Assembly: GCA_050011815.1 (NCBI GenBank)
Contig: JBEKIJ010000005.1
Location: forward strand, 1 to 64,000
Reading direction: 5' to 3'
From: Chersky-840 sp050011815
GTDB lineage: Bacteria; Actinomycetota; Acidimicrobiia; Acidimicrobiales; UBA8190
DNA length: 64,000 nucleotides
In this document: positions 8,077 through 16,018 of the stretch, one piece after another
Layout: each line of letters starts with the position of its first letter
Numbering within the stretch: the stretch's first letter is position 1
Made by a program: the position numbers and the translations under genes
Notes under the pieces: generated by a model
Databases searched by the model: none
Told to the model about the DNA's origin: nothing
The model's input: the letters and a program-made list of their open reading frames with translations, nothing else

Positions 8077-9405
8077 TCACCGGCCGCTGTCGTCGTCGGG
8101 GAGGCGCCACGTCGAGCCCTGCGCGCCGTCGTTGACCTCGATCCCGAGCGCCACCAGACGGTCGCGCACGGCGTCGGCGTCGGCGAACCGGCGCTCCCGG
8201 CGCGCCGCCTCCCGCAGCGTGAGGGCGAGCTCGACGAAGGGCCCGATGATCCCGGCGGGGTCTTGCGCCCCCACCGCGGCCAGCTCGCCCAACCCGGCCA
8301 CCATGGCCCGCAGGCTGGCCCGACCCCGGTCGAGGGCGTCGGACTGCAACGTGTCCGCGCTCCACGCCCACAGCTCGTCGTCGAGGGCGAGGACCGTCTC
8401 CACCATGGCCCCGACGTCGGACGCGCCCCGCGCGGCGCGGAAGGACTCCTCCAGCCGCCGGATGGCCCCGAGCAGCGGGGGCCCGTCCTCGGCCGAGCCC
8501 GGCGCCGCGCCGGTGCCGGTGCCCGCGCCGGTGGTGCCGGGGCCGGTGCCCGTGCCCGTGCCCGTGCCCGCTCCGGCCGAGATGCGGGGCGTCGCCCCGG
8601 TGGCCAGGCCCGCGGCTGTCTCCACCAGGGCGCTCAGGGCCATGGTCTCGCCCGACTCGATCCGGACCGACCGCCCCTTCACCCGCACCGTGACCCCCCC
8701 GTGGCCCGCCACCTCCACCCGCCCGGCGTCGAGGTCGATGCCCAGCGCGGTGTGCTCGTCGACCCCGAGGACGAAGGTGCCCTCGGGCAGTTCGTGCTCG
8801 AGCCCGGCCAGGCGCTCCTCGCCCAGGTAGCAGAAGCGGGTGTCGTGGGTGCCCCCCTCGGCGTTGTCGTAGTGCGGGATCAGCGCCACCGGGAGCCCGA
8901 TGCCGGCCAGGAGGTCGAGCCCGGGCACCCAGCGGGGGTCCTCGCCGACCTTGTAGATCTCGTAGACGGGCACGGTCACCGCCCCCAGGGTGAGCGCCGC
9001 GGCCGAGGCGAAGGTGAGGGCCCCGCCCAGGGCGAGCTTCTCGGCCAGCAGGGACGGGACCAGGGTCCCCTGCCACTGGCGCAGCGCGTAGGTGGGGCTC
9101 CCGGGCCCGGCGAACACCAAGGGCGCCGCGGCCAGCTTGGCCACGATGGCGTCCCCGCCGGGGCCCTCGAGGTCGCGCGCGCGGCGCAGGCCGGCCACCT
9201 CGAGGGTCGCCCCCACGCTGTCGCGGAAATAGGTCACGGCCCGAGAGGCGATCTCCGCGGCGTTGGTCTGGAACCCGAAGGGCGTGTCGAGGAGCAGTCC
9301 GTCCACCGCCCCGGGGCCGAGCTTCTCGACCACCGACCGGTGCACCTTGACCATGGTCGGCGCCGTCTCGCCCGATCCCATGATGGTCAGCAGCCGCGGC
9401 GTCAC
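8077..9405 (-). CDS. class I amidotransferase/S51-like domain fused to a CysS C-terminal-like domain
   Basis: A 442-residue two-part protein. Residues 1-270 resemble the flavodoxin-like fold of S51 peptidases/cyanophycinases (LLTIMGSGETAPTMVKVH, FAGPGSPTYALRQW); the nucleophile turn reads TFASAAALTLG with Ser134, lacking the Gly of GxSAG. A Gly/Thr linker (about 280-305) follows, then a helical region ending in ARRERRFADADAVRDRL and GAQGSTWRL, close to the end of cysteinyl-tRNA synthetase. It has no HIGH/KMSKS catalytic core. The start GTG overlaps the DUF2017 stop (GTGA); a GTG at 9414 is also in frame. Last gene of the ctaA-clpS-DUF2017 run and next to three tRNAs. Function unknown. Confidence 0.75.
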   Translation of the reverse strand: MTPRLLTIMGSGETAPTMVKVHRSVVEKLGPGAVDGLLLDTPFGFQTNAAEIASRAVTYFRDSVGATLEVAGLRRARDLEGPGGDAIVAKLAAAPLVFAGPGSPTYALRQWQGTLVPSLLAEKLALGGALTFASAAALTLGAVTVPVYEIYKVGEDPRWVPGLDLLAGIGLPVALIPHYDNAEGGTHDTRFCYLGEERLAGLEHELPEGTFVLGVDEHTALGIDLDAGRVEVAGHGGVTVRVKGRSVRIESGETMALSALVETAAGLATGATPRISAGAGTGTGTGTGPGTTGAGTGTGAAPGSAEDGPPLLGAIRRLEESFRAARGASDVGAMVETVLALDDELWAWSADTLQSDALDRGRASLRAMVAGLGELAAVGAQDPAGIIGPFVELALTLREAARRERRFADADAVRDRLVALGIEVNDGAQGSTWRLPDDDSGR

Positions 9406-9890
9406 GGCTCCCACCCCGTCGCGTCCTCGGGCAGGGCGGCGGCCAGGGTGTCGACGATCTCGTTCTGGAGCATGCTGAGGTACTGGTAGACGGTGAACTG
9501 GTCGGCCCGGGGGTCACCGGGGTCGATCTCGGCCATCTCCTCGCTCACGTCGAGCTGGGTCCCGAGCAGCAGCCGCAGCACCTCGACCCCTCCCAGCCAC
9601 CCCTGCAGCTGCTCCACGTCGATGGTGACCTCGTCCACGGTCGTCACGAGGGCGTCGAGGGCCTGCTGGTGGTGCTCGAGCAGCGAGGTCCCCATCATGT
9701 CGTGGTAGTCGGCCTGGGCCGCCTCGTCGTCGGCATAGGCCACGGGGAAGAGCCGCTTGGCCACGGGGTCGTCGTGGTCGACGAGCTCCCGGGCCTGTCC
9801 GGGGAGCATCTTGAGGAGCTCGCGCTCGGGGACCTCGAGCCCGGGTCGGATGCGGCCCTGGCGATCGCGCACGAACCGCCGCCTGCTCAT
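9402..9890 (-). CDS. DUF2017 family protein
   Basis: A 162-residue acidic, mainly helical protein (RFVRDRQGRIRPGLEVPERELL, then FTVYQYLSMLQNEIVDTLAAAL) of the actinobacterial DUF2017 family. That family is known to sit beside clpS, which suggests a link to ClpS/Clp proteolysis, but no biochemical role is established that I know of. The ATG at 9890 is 16 bp after the clpS stop; its own stop overlaps the next gene (GTGA). Confidence 0.85.
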   Translation of the reverse strand: MSRRRFVRDRQGRIRPGLEVPERELLKMLPGQARELVDHDDPVAKRLFPVAYADDEAAQADYHDMMGTSLLEHHQQALDALVTTVDEVTIDVEQLQGWLGGVEVLRLLLGTQLDVSEEMAEIDPGDPRADQFTVYQYLSMLQNEIVDTLAAALPEDATGWEP

Positions 9891-9906
9891 CGCGACGTCT
9901 GCCTGA

Positions 9907-10212
9907 TCACGAGGACTGTTCCATGGTGGCCCACAAGCCGTGCTCGTGGAGCCGGAAGACGTCGACCTCGGCCCGCTCGCGCGGCCCCGAGCTGACCACG
10001 GCCCGACCCTTGTGGTGGACGTCGAGCATGAGCTTGGTGGCCTTGTCGCGGCTGTAGCCGAAGAGCTTCTGGAAGACGTAGGTGACATAGGACATGAGGT
10101 TGATGGGGTCGTTCCACACGATCACCAGCCAGGGCCGGTCGGGGCGGAGCTCCTCGCCGCCCTCGGGCCGGTCCACCTCGACGGGCTGGACCTCGGTGCC
10201 CGGTCCCGTCAT
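9907..10212 (-). CDS. clpS: ATP-dependent Clp protease adapter ClpS
   Basis: A 101-residue ClpS. It hands N-degron substrates to the ClpAP/ClpCP protease. Seen: the N-degron pocket segment VIVWNDPINLMSYVTYVFQ, then KATKLMLDVHHKGRAVV and RERAEVDVFRLHEHGL, all at family positions. A roughly 25-residue flexible acidic N-terminus precedes the fold, as expected. The ATG overlaps the ctaA stop (ATGA), placing it in the ctaA operon. Confidence 0.92.
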   Translation of the reverse strand: MTGPGTEVQPVEVDRPEGGEELRPDRPWLVIVWNDPINLMSYVTYVFQKLFGYSRDKATKLMLDVHHKGRAVVSSGPRERAEVDVFRLHEHGLWATMEQSS

Positions 10213-11153
10213 CGGGTGACCGGCGTGGGCACGACCTCCACCTCCACGTCGACCTCGACGTGGGCCGGCACCTCCACGCCGCGGGAGGTGAGGCCGTCGT
10301 AGAACCACAGCATGGCCATCCACACCACCGCCGCCCCGAAGACGTGCACGCCCACCAGCGCCACCGGGAGATGGGTGAAGTACTGGACGTAGCCGACGGC
10401 CCCCTGGCCGACCATGATGGCCAGCAACACCCGGGCCCGGGCGAGCACCGACGCCGGGGCGCTGGTGTGGTCGAGGAGGTAGAGCAGGGCCAAGGTGAGC
10501 GCCACCAGGCACAGCACGAGGCCGGAGTGGATCCGGGCCATGTCCTCGAGGGCGATGGGCAGGCGCTTGGCCCCGGGCCCGCCGGCGTGGGGGCCCGAAC
10601 CGGTCGTGGCGGTTCCCGCCGCCACCACCACGGCCAGCAGGCCCACCATTACCTGGCTGAGGCGGCGCTCGCCCCCGGTCACCTTCGAGACCGCGCCGGC
10701 GCCGACCGGGCGACCGGCCCGGAGCGCCAGCACGAAGGCGTCGGTCAGCAGGACGATCCCCACCATGAAGTGGGTCATGACGACGTAGGGGTTGAGCTTG
10801 GTGTAGACGACCACCGCACCGAGGACCGCTTCGCCGATGACCCCGCCCAGGAGCCCGGCCGACAGCCACACCAGGTCGCGACGCCGGGGCACCCGGAGCA
10901 GGGCCGCCACCAGGGTGACGGCGGTGGCGATGCACAGCACCACCACCACCATGCGGTTGCCGAACTCGATGGCGGGATGCAACGACAGGGAGGGGGTGAG
11001 CCGGTGCTGGGTGCAGGTCGGCCAGTCGGGACAGCCCAGCCCCGATCCCGTCAGGCGGACGGCCGCGCCCGTGACGATGTTGAGCACCACGAACACCACC
11101 GTGACCTGGGTGATGCGTAGGAAGGTCCGAGGGGTGACGGTGGCGAGCTGCAC
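10209..11153 (-). CDS. ctaA: heme A synthase (COX15/CtaA)
   Basis: Oxidises heme O to heme A for cytochrome aa3 oxidase; an integral membrane protein. The 314 residues show about eight hydrophobic segments, the N-terminal loop GSGLGCPDWPTCTQHR with the conserved Cys pair, and heme-ligand-type His in MTHFMVGIVLL, ARIHSGLVLC and GVHVFGAAVV. The C-terminus ends in an unusual Val/Glu repeat (VEVDVEVEVVPTPV). I chose GTG 11153, 9 nt after a TACGAT box; an ATG at 11213 would add 20 Pro/Gly-rich residues. Divergent from ctaB; first gene of ctaA-clpS-DUF2017-fusion protein. Confidence 0.88.
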   Translation of the reverse strand: MQLATVTPRTFLRITQVTVVFVVLNIVTGAAVRLTGSGLGCPDWPTCTQHRLTPSLSLHPAIEFGNRMVVVVLCIATAVTLVAALLRVPRRRDLVWLSAGLLGGVIGEAVLGAVVVYTKLNPYVVMTHFMVGIVLLTDAFVLALRAGRPVGAGAVSKVTGGERRLSQVMVGLLAVVVAAGTATTGSGPHAGGPGAKRLPIALEDMARIHSGLVLCLVALTLALLYLLDHTSAPASVLARARVLLAIMVGQGAVGYVQYFTHLPVALVGVHVFGAAVVWMAMLWFYDGLTSRGVEVPAHVEVDVEVEVVPTPVTR

Positions 11154-11162
11154 CGGGGGATC

Positions 11163-11168
11163 ATCGTA
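11163..11168 (-). promoter_or_regulatory. -10 box for ctaA operon
   Basis: TACGAT on the - strand, ending 9 nt before GTG 11153. It would give a transcript with almost no leader. Confidence 0.5.
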
Positions 11169-11236
11169 CCGGGGGGCCGACACCCCTCCCGGGGCGGGCC
11201 CCGGGGCCCGCATTGTCTGTTCCCGGTGTGTCGCCG

Positions 11237-11242
11237 TAGGCT
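11237..11242 (+). promoter_or_regulatory. -10 box for leaderless ctaB
   Basis: TAGGCT followed by 7 nt and the ATG at 11250. The spacing predicts transcription starting at or next to the A of the ATG. Confidence 0.55.
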
Positions 11243-11249
11243 CCGCCCG

Positions 11250-12161
11250 ATGTCCTCGCTGTCTCTCGCGGTCCCCCACGCCGTCCGGGCCGCCGGAGCG
11301 AGGGTCCGCAGCTATGTGGCGCTGACCAAGCCGCGCATCATCGAGCTGCTCCTGGTCACCACGCTCCCCACCATGCTCGTGGCCAAGCGCGGCGTCCCCA
11401 GCCTGGGGCTCATGCTCCTCACCCTGCTGGGCGGGTCGCTCGCCGCGGGCGGGGCCAACGCCATGAACATGGTGCTCGACCGCGACATCGACAAGGTGAT
11501 GCACCGCACCCGGCACCGCCCCCTCGTGACCGGGGAGGTCACGCCCACCGCCGCCACGGTCTTCGCCGTGGCCCTCGAGGTGGCCGCCTTCGCCGAGCTG
11601 TGGGCCTTCGTGAACCTGCTCTCGGCGGTGCTGGCCCTGGCCGCCACGGCCTTCTACATCGTCGTCTACACGTTGTGGCTCAAGCGCACCTCCACCCAGA
11701 ACATCGTGATCGGCGGGGCGGCCGGGGCGGTGCCGGTCCTGGTGGGGTGGTCGGCGGTCACCGACCACCTGGGTTGGGCGCCGGTGGTGCTGTTCGCGGT
11801 GATCGTCATCTGGACCCCCCCGCACTTCTGGGCCCTGGCCATCCGCTACCGCGACGACTACGCCGCGGCCCATGTCCCCATGCTCCCCGTGGTCGCCACC
11901 CTGCGCCGCACCGCCCAGCAGATCCTCGTCTACACCGTGCTCCTCGTGGCGGTGACACTGCTCTTCGCCGTGGTGGGCCACATGGGCCCCACCTACCTGG
12001 TCGGCGCCCTGGTGCTCGGCGCCCTCTTCATCGTCTTCGCGCTGCGGCTGCGGCGCGACCAGACCCCGGGGGCCGCCATGGCCCTGTTCCGGTACTCGAT
12101 CACCTACCTGACGCTCCTCTTCGTCGCCATGGCGGGCGACGTGCTCATCCGGTTCCATTGA
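11250..12161 (+). CDS. ctaB: protoheme IX farnesyltransferase
   Basis: Attaches a farnesyl group to heme B to give heme O, the substrate of the divergent ctaA product. The 303-residue membrane protein starts SYVALTKPRIIELLL and has the prenyltransferase Asp-rich motif NMVLDRDIDKVMHRTRHRP near residue 75, a second loop YRDDYAAAHVPMLP, and about nine hydrophobic segments. The ATG lies 7 nt after a TAGGCT box. The stop overlaps the TTG start of the next gene. Confidence 0.93.
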   Translation: MSSLSLAVPHAVRAAGARVRSYVALTKPRIIELLLVTTLPTMLVAKRGVPSLGLMLLTLLGGSLAAGGANAMNMVLDRDIDKVMHRTRHRPLVTGEVTPTAATVFAVALEVAAFAELWAFVNLLSAVLALAATAFYIVVYTLWLKRTSTQNIVIGGAAGAVPVLVGWSAVTDHLGWAPVVLFAVIVIWTPPHFWALAIRYRDDYAAAHVPMLPVVATLRRTAQQILVYTVLLVAVTLLFAVVGHMGPTYLVGALVLGALFIVFALRLRRDQTPGAAMALFRYSITYLTLLFVAMAGDVLIRFH

Positions 12162-12712
12162 CCGAGGGAGCCGGCCCCAAGGCGCCCCCCCGGGGTCGCC
12201 GCCGGCTGGTGTCGCTCGCCCTCGGGGTCGTACTGGCGGCGGGGTTGTGGGCCGGGCTGACCTGGGCGGGGGGACCGGGCTCCCAACGGGCGCCCGCCTT
12301 CACCCTGCCCCGACTCGGCGGTGGGAAGGCGGTGTCCTATCCCTTCACCGGGGCCGAGGCCCACAAGCCGATGGTGGTCACCTTCTTCGCCTCGTGGTGC
12401 TCGCCGTGTCGCGCCGAGCTGCCCATGGTGGCGAAGGTGGCCCGCCAGGAGCAGGCGGCCGGGGACGGCGTGGTCTTCGTCGGCGTCGACGGCAACGACG
12501 CCGACGCCAGCGGACTGGCCTTCGCCCGGGCCAGCGGGGTGTCGTTCGCGGTGGGCGCCGACGCCGACAGCGCCCTGGCGCCGAAGTTCACCCTCGACGG
12601 CTATCCCGGCACCGTGTTCGTCGACGCCTCGGGCACCATCGTCAAGACCGTGCACGGTCCCGTGAGCCACGCCACTCTCGAGACCTACCTGACCCGCCTG
12701 GCCCGGACGTAA
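12158..12712 (+). CDS. TlpA-like membrane-anchored thiol-disulfide protein
   Basis: A 184-residue extracytoplasmic thioredoxin-like protein. A basic start and one hydrophobic segment (about residues 16-33, VSLALGVVLAAGLWAGLTW) act as signal anchor, followed by FFASWCSPCRAELPMV with the CxxC redox centre and GYPGTVFVDASG with the cis-Pro. TlpA/ResA proteins reduce apo-cytochrome c or Cu sites; directly after ctaB, a role in cytochrome oxidase assembly is a fair inference. The start is a TTG overlapping the ctaB stop (TTGA); no better codon exists before the signal anchor. Confidence 0.8.
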   Translation: MTEGAGPKAPPRGRRRLVSLALGVVLAAGLWAGLTWAGGPGSQRAPAFTLPRLGGGKAVSYPFTGAEAHKPMVVTFFASWCSPCRAELPMVAKVARQEQAAGDGVVFVGVDGNDADASGLAFARASGVSFAVGADADSALAPKFTLDGYPGTVFVDASGTIVKTVHGPVSHATLETYLTRLART

Positions 12713-12746
12713 CGCGCCGACGCGTCGTCGTTCCCGGCGACCGCGC

Positions 12747-13478
12747 TCAGGTGGCGACCACCGCGAACCGGGGGGTGACCCCGAGGAGCCGCTCGGGCAG
12801 GCGCTTCTCGAGCACCGTCGCCCACTCCACGTCGCGCAGGCGCACCAGGCGCGGCGCCGTCCATCCGGCGTCGGCGGCCGCTTTGGCCACGGCACGGGGA
12901 TGGGTGCCCGACCCCAGGGGCAACCGACCCCGCACCGAGGCGGGATAGGGCCCGTGGTGATCCGGCGGCGTACCCCGTCGGCGCGCCACCCACCCCGAGG
13001 CCCGGGCCCGGAGGGCCTCGACGGGATCGGCGTCGCCCCACATCGACTCGATGGCCACGAGCCTCCCGTGCGGCGCGGCGGCCCGCCAGGCGGTCAGCGC
13101 CGCGGTGGGGTCGGGGAGGGTCCACAGCAGGTGGCGCTCCATGACGGCGTCGAACCCGTCGGGTGGCTCGTGGGCGGGGGCCACCACGACGGCGATGTCG
13201 AGACCCTCGGCCTCCGCCGCGGCGCGCAACCGGGCCAGCATCTGGGGCGAGAGGTCGAGGGCGGTGACGCGGTGGCCGAGGCGCGCCGCGATCAGGCTCA
13301 GGAAGCCGGTGCCCGCCCCGCAGTCGAGGACTCGGGCCGGGGGCGGGGGCAGCAGGGCCTCGAGCGCGGCGGTCCACGCCGCCTGGACCGCGGCGCTGGT
13401 GGGACGGTGCCCGGGGGCGTCGTCGTAGGTGGAGGCGTCTTCGTCCCAGAAGCGCCGGATGTCGTCGAGGATGGCCAT
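12747..13478 (-). CDS. class I SAM-dependent methyltransferase
   Basis: A 243-residue methyltransferase. Seen: RFWDEDASTYDDAPGHRPTS at the start, SAM-binding motif VLDCGAGTGFLSL near residue 50, LDLSPQMLARLRAAA and the post-motif FDAVMERHLLWTLPDP. This pattern is typical of UbiE/YcgJ-type small-molecule methyltransferases; the substrate cannot be told. Divergent from the SDR at 13514 with a 35-bp gap. Confidence 0.85.
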   Translation of the reverse strand: MAILDDIRRFWDEDASTYDDAPGHRPTSAAVQAAWTAALEALLPPPPARVLDCGAGTGFLSLIAARLGHRVTALDLSPQMLARLRAAAEAEGLDIAVVVAPAHEPPDGFDAVMERHLLWTLPDPTAALTAWRAAAPHGRLVAIESMWGDADPVEALRARASGWVARRRGTPPDHHGPYPASVRGRLPLGSGTHPRAVAKAAADAGWTAPRLVRLRDVEWATVLEKRLPERLLGVTPRFAVVAT

Positions 13479-13513
13479 GGTCGCGTTTCTACTCCCGTGC
13501 TGTACTGGCGCAC

Positions 13514-14293
13514 ATGAGGATCGAAGGATCGCGCCTGCTCGTGACGGGGGCGTCGTCGGGGATCGGGGCCGCCCTGGCCCGGATGCTGGCCCGGCGGGGG
13601 GCGACGGTGGGGCTCGTGGCGCGCCGGGAGGACCGGTTGGCCGAGGTCCTGGCCGACTGCCGGGTCGAGGCTCCGGAGTCGAGGATGTGGGTGGCGGACC
13701 TCTCCGACGTCGAGCACGCCGGGCGGGTGGCGCTCGAGGCGTGGGACGCCTTCGGCCACCTCGACTGCCTGGTGAACAACGCCGGGGTCCCCATGCGCCG
13801 CCACACCACCAAGCTCGACCACGCCATGGTGGCGTGGGTCATGGCGGTCAACTTCTTCTCCCCCGCCCACATGGCCATGGTGCTCCTGCCCCGGATGACG
13901 GCGAGGGGCGAGGGGATGATCGTCAACGTGTCGAGCGTGGCCGGACGACTGGGCAACGCCAACGAGGCCGCCTACTCCGCCAGCAAGTTCGCCCTGTGCG
14001 GGTGGAGCGAGGCCATCGCCGTGGACCTCTACGACAGCGGCATCCAGATCCGGCTCGTGAACCCGGGGCCCATAGACACCGAGATCTGGGACCTGCCCGA
14101 CAACGACGACCCCCTCTACTCCGGGCCCAAGATCAGTCCCGAGGAGATGGCCGAGGGGATCGTCGCGGCCATGGAGGGCGAGTCCTTCGAGCACTACGTC
14201 CCCGACATGCGGGCCATCGTGGAGGCCAAGACCAAGGACCCCGACCCCTTCATCAAGGGGATGGCCGCCATGCTGCGCACCGGCGCCGGCTAG
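13514..14293 (+). CDS. short-chain dehydrogenase/reductase
   Basis: A 259-residue classical SDR with cofactor loop TGASSGIG at 11-18, LVNNAGVP, catalytic Ser in VNVSSVAGR and YSASK. It is the closer-to-consensus paralog of the SDR at 5170-5964. The end (FIKGMAAMLRTGAG) matches SDRs acting on hydrophobic substrates, but no substrate can be assigned. It is alone between the divergent methyltransferase and the convergent amidase. Confidence 0.86.
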   Translation: MRIEGSRLLVTGASSGIGAALARMLARRGATVGLVARREDRLAEVLADCRVEAPESRMWVADLSDVEHAGRVALEAWDAFGHLDCLVNNAGVPMRRHTTKLDHAMVAWVMAVNFFSPAHMAMVLLPRMTARGEGMIVNVSSVAGRLGNANEAAYSASKFALCGWSEAIAVDLYDSGIQIRLVNPGPIDTEIWDLPDNDDPLYSGPKISPEEMAEGIVAAMEGESFEHYVPDMRAIVEAKTKDPDPFIKGMAAMLRTGAG

Positions 14294-14320
14294 ACCCGAC
14301 CCCACGTAGGCCCCTTCTGG

Positions 14321-14367
14321 CTCAGGTCCGGAGCCGCCTCAGGTCCGGAGCTGCCTCAGGTGCGGAG
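14321..14367. repeat. three 17-bp direct repeats
   Basis: CTCAGGTCCGGAG recurs at 14321 and 14338 and as CTCAGGTGCGGAG at 14355, period 17. The third copy overlaps the last codons of the amidase gene; the others fill the gap to the SDR stop. They may come from slippage duplication of the gene end. Confidence 0.7.
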
Positions 14368-15963
14368 GGTGCCCTCGAGGAACTGCTCGATGCCGTTGGC
14401 GATGCCCTGGGCCGCGTTCTGGCGCCAGACCGGGTTCTGCACGGCCGCCGCGTCCGCGGCGTTGCGCATGTTGGCGCACTCGATGAGGACCTTGGGCACC
14501 GTGGAGAGGTCGAGGCCGCCCAGGTCGGAGCGGTCGACGATGCCGTCGGTGCCGGTGTAGTTCGAGGGGGGCTCTCCCGTGGCCGAGGCGAAGGCGTTGC
14601 GCATGTCGAGGGAGAGCTGGTCCGAGGGGCCGATGATGGCGCGATTGTCCGAGATCGAGCTCACCACCGGCACCGGGGTGTCGACGGCGAAGCCGCTGCC
14701 CGTCGGTGGGCCGCCATCGGCGTGGATCGACACGGCGGCGTCGGCGTCGAGGTCGTTGGCGATGGCGGCCCGGACGTTGACACAGGGCCCCACCCCCGTG
14801 TCGGTGGTGCGGGTGAGCACCACCCGGGCCCCGTCGGCCTGGAGGATGGCCTGGGCCCGGGTGGCCACGTCGTAGTTGAAGGCGTGCTCGGGGTAGCCGT
14901 TGTCGGTCGAGGTGCCGGCGGTGTCGCAGGGCTCGGTGAAGCCCCCGCCGTCGATGGGCCGGTCGATGTAGCCCGGGTCGCCGCCGTTGCCGCCGTCGTG
15001 GCCGGGATCGATGACCACGGTGAGGCCGGCCAGGGGGAGCACCGACACCGATCCCTGGTACCGGGCGTCACCCAGCGCGTAGACGCCGCCGTCCGCCCCC
15101 ACCAGCCAGTACCCCCCGCCGTCGGGCGTGGCCACCATGGCCACCACCGCCCGGTCGAGGACGAGGGCACCGGTCGACCCTTCATAGGGGACGCCGAAGG
15201 AGAAGACCCCGCCGTCCGCCCCCACCAGCCAGTAGCCGGGCCCCCCGCCGGTGGCGCCGGCGCCGCCCCCCAGGGCCATGCCCACCACCGGTCGGGTCAG
15301 ATGCAGCGCGCCGGTCGAGCCGGCGAAGCGGGCGTCGCCGTAGGAGAAGACCCCGCCGTCGGTGGCCACCAGGAAGTAGCCGTCGTCGTCGGGGGTGGCC
15401 GCCATGCCCACCACCGGCGCGTTCAGCCGCAGGTTGCCGGCCGATCCCGCGAAGGGGGCGCCGTAGGAGAAGACCCCGCCGTCGGAGGCCACGAGCCAGT
15501 AGCCCCCGGTGGCGTGGTCCACGGCCATCCCCACCACCGGTCTGGTCAGGTGCAGCGCCCCGGTCGAGCCGGCGAAGCGGGCGTCGCCGTAGGAGAAGAC
15601 GCCCCCGTCGGAGGCCACCAGGTAGTAGCCCCCGTCGTCGGGCGTGGCCGCCATGCCCACGATGGGTGCGGTGAGGGCCAGGCCCGCCGCCGATCCGAGG
15701 GAGGGGGCGTCGAAGCCGAAGACCGCACCGTTCGAGGCCACCAGCCAGTACCCCCCGGTGGCGTCGTCGGCGGCGGCACCGACGATGGGCGCGCCGCTGG
15801 TCGGCTCCGAGGTGGTGGTGGCGGCCTGTTCGGAACGGGCGACGTGATGGCGGACGGCCCGGTGATGACCGACCGAGGTGAGAAGGACCCCCACCACGAG
15901 GACCCCGACCACGCCCAGGATCGCCCCGGCGGGTCCACGAAGGCGGCGCACGGTTCCCATCAT
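14356..15963 (-). CDS. N-acetylmuramoyl-L-alanine amidase with N-terminal beta-type repeats
   Basis: A 535-residue secreted or membrane-anchored cell-wall hydrolase. A hydrophobic segment (about 12-30, AGAILGVVGVLVVGVLL) is followed by six repeats of about 42 residues with core GGYWLVASDGGVFSYGDARF (roughly 65-315). The C-terminal Amidase_3 domain then shows the zinc and catalytic residues: His in VVIDPGHDGG, Glu in YPEHAFNYD, His in VSIHADGG and Glu in KVLIECANMRN. It cuts the bond between MurNAc and the stem peptide. The repeats probably bind the wall or a partner. Start at ATG 15963 (or 15960). Confidence 0.88.
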   Translation of the reverse strand: MMGTVRRLRGPAGAILGVVGVLVVGVLLTSVGHHRAVRHHVARSEQAATTTSEPTSGAPIVGAAADDATGGYWLVASNGAVFGFDAPSLGSAAGLALTAPIVGMAATPDDGGYYLVASDGGVFSYGDARFAGSTGALHLTRPVVGMAVDHATGGYWLVASDGGVFSYGAPFAGSAGNLRLNAPVVGMAATPDDDGYFLVATDGGVFSYGDARFAGSTGALHLTRPVVGMALGGGAGATGGGPGYWLVGADGGVFSFGVPYEGSTGALVLDRAVVAMVATPDGGGYWLVGADGGVYALGDARYQGSVSVLPLAGLTVVIDPGHDGGNGGDPGYIDRPIDGGGFTEPCDTAGTSTDNGYPEHAFNYDVATRAQAILQADGARVVLTRTTDTGVGPCVNVRAAIANDLDADAAVSIHADGGPPTGSGFAVDTPVPVVSSISDNRAIIGPSDQLSLDMRNAFASATGEPPSNYTGTDGIVDRSDLGGLDLSTVPKVLIECANMRNAADAAAVQNPVWRQNAAQGIANGIEQFLEGTLRT

Positions 15964-16018
15964 GTCGTCACCGGGCCCGGCGCGCCGCCCATGGCGCCCA
16001 CCACGACGACGTGGCGCG

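Noticed and set aside
11214..12158. Upstream extension of the ctaA frame
   Set aside because: The extra stretch is His/Glu/Gly-rich, lies over ctaB and the true membrane protein starts near 11153.
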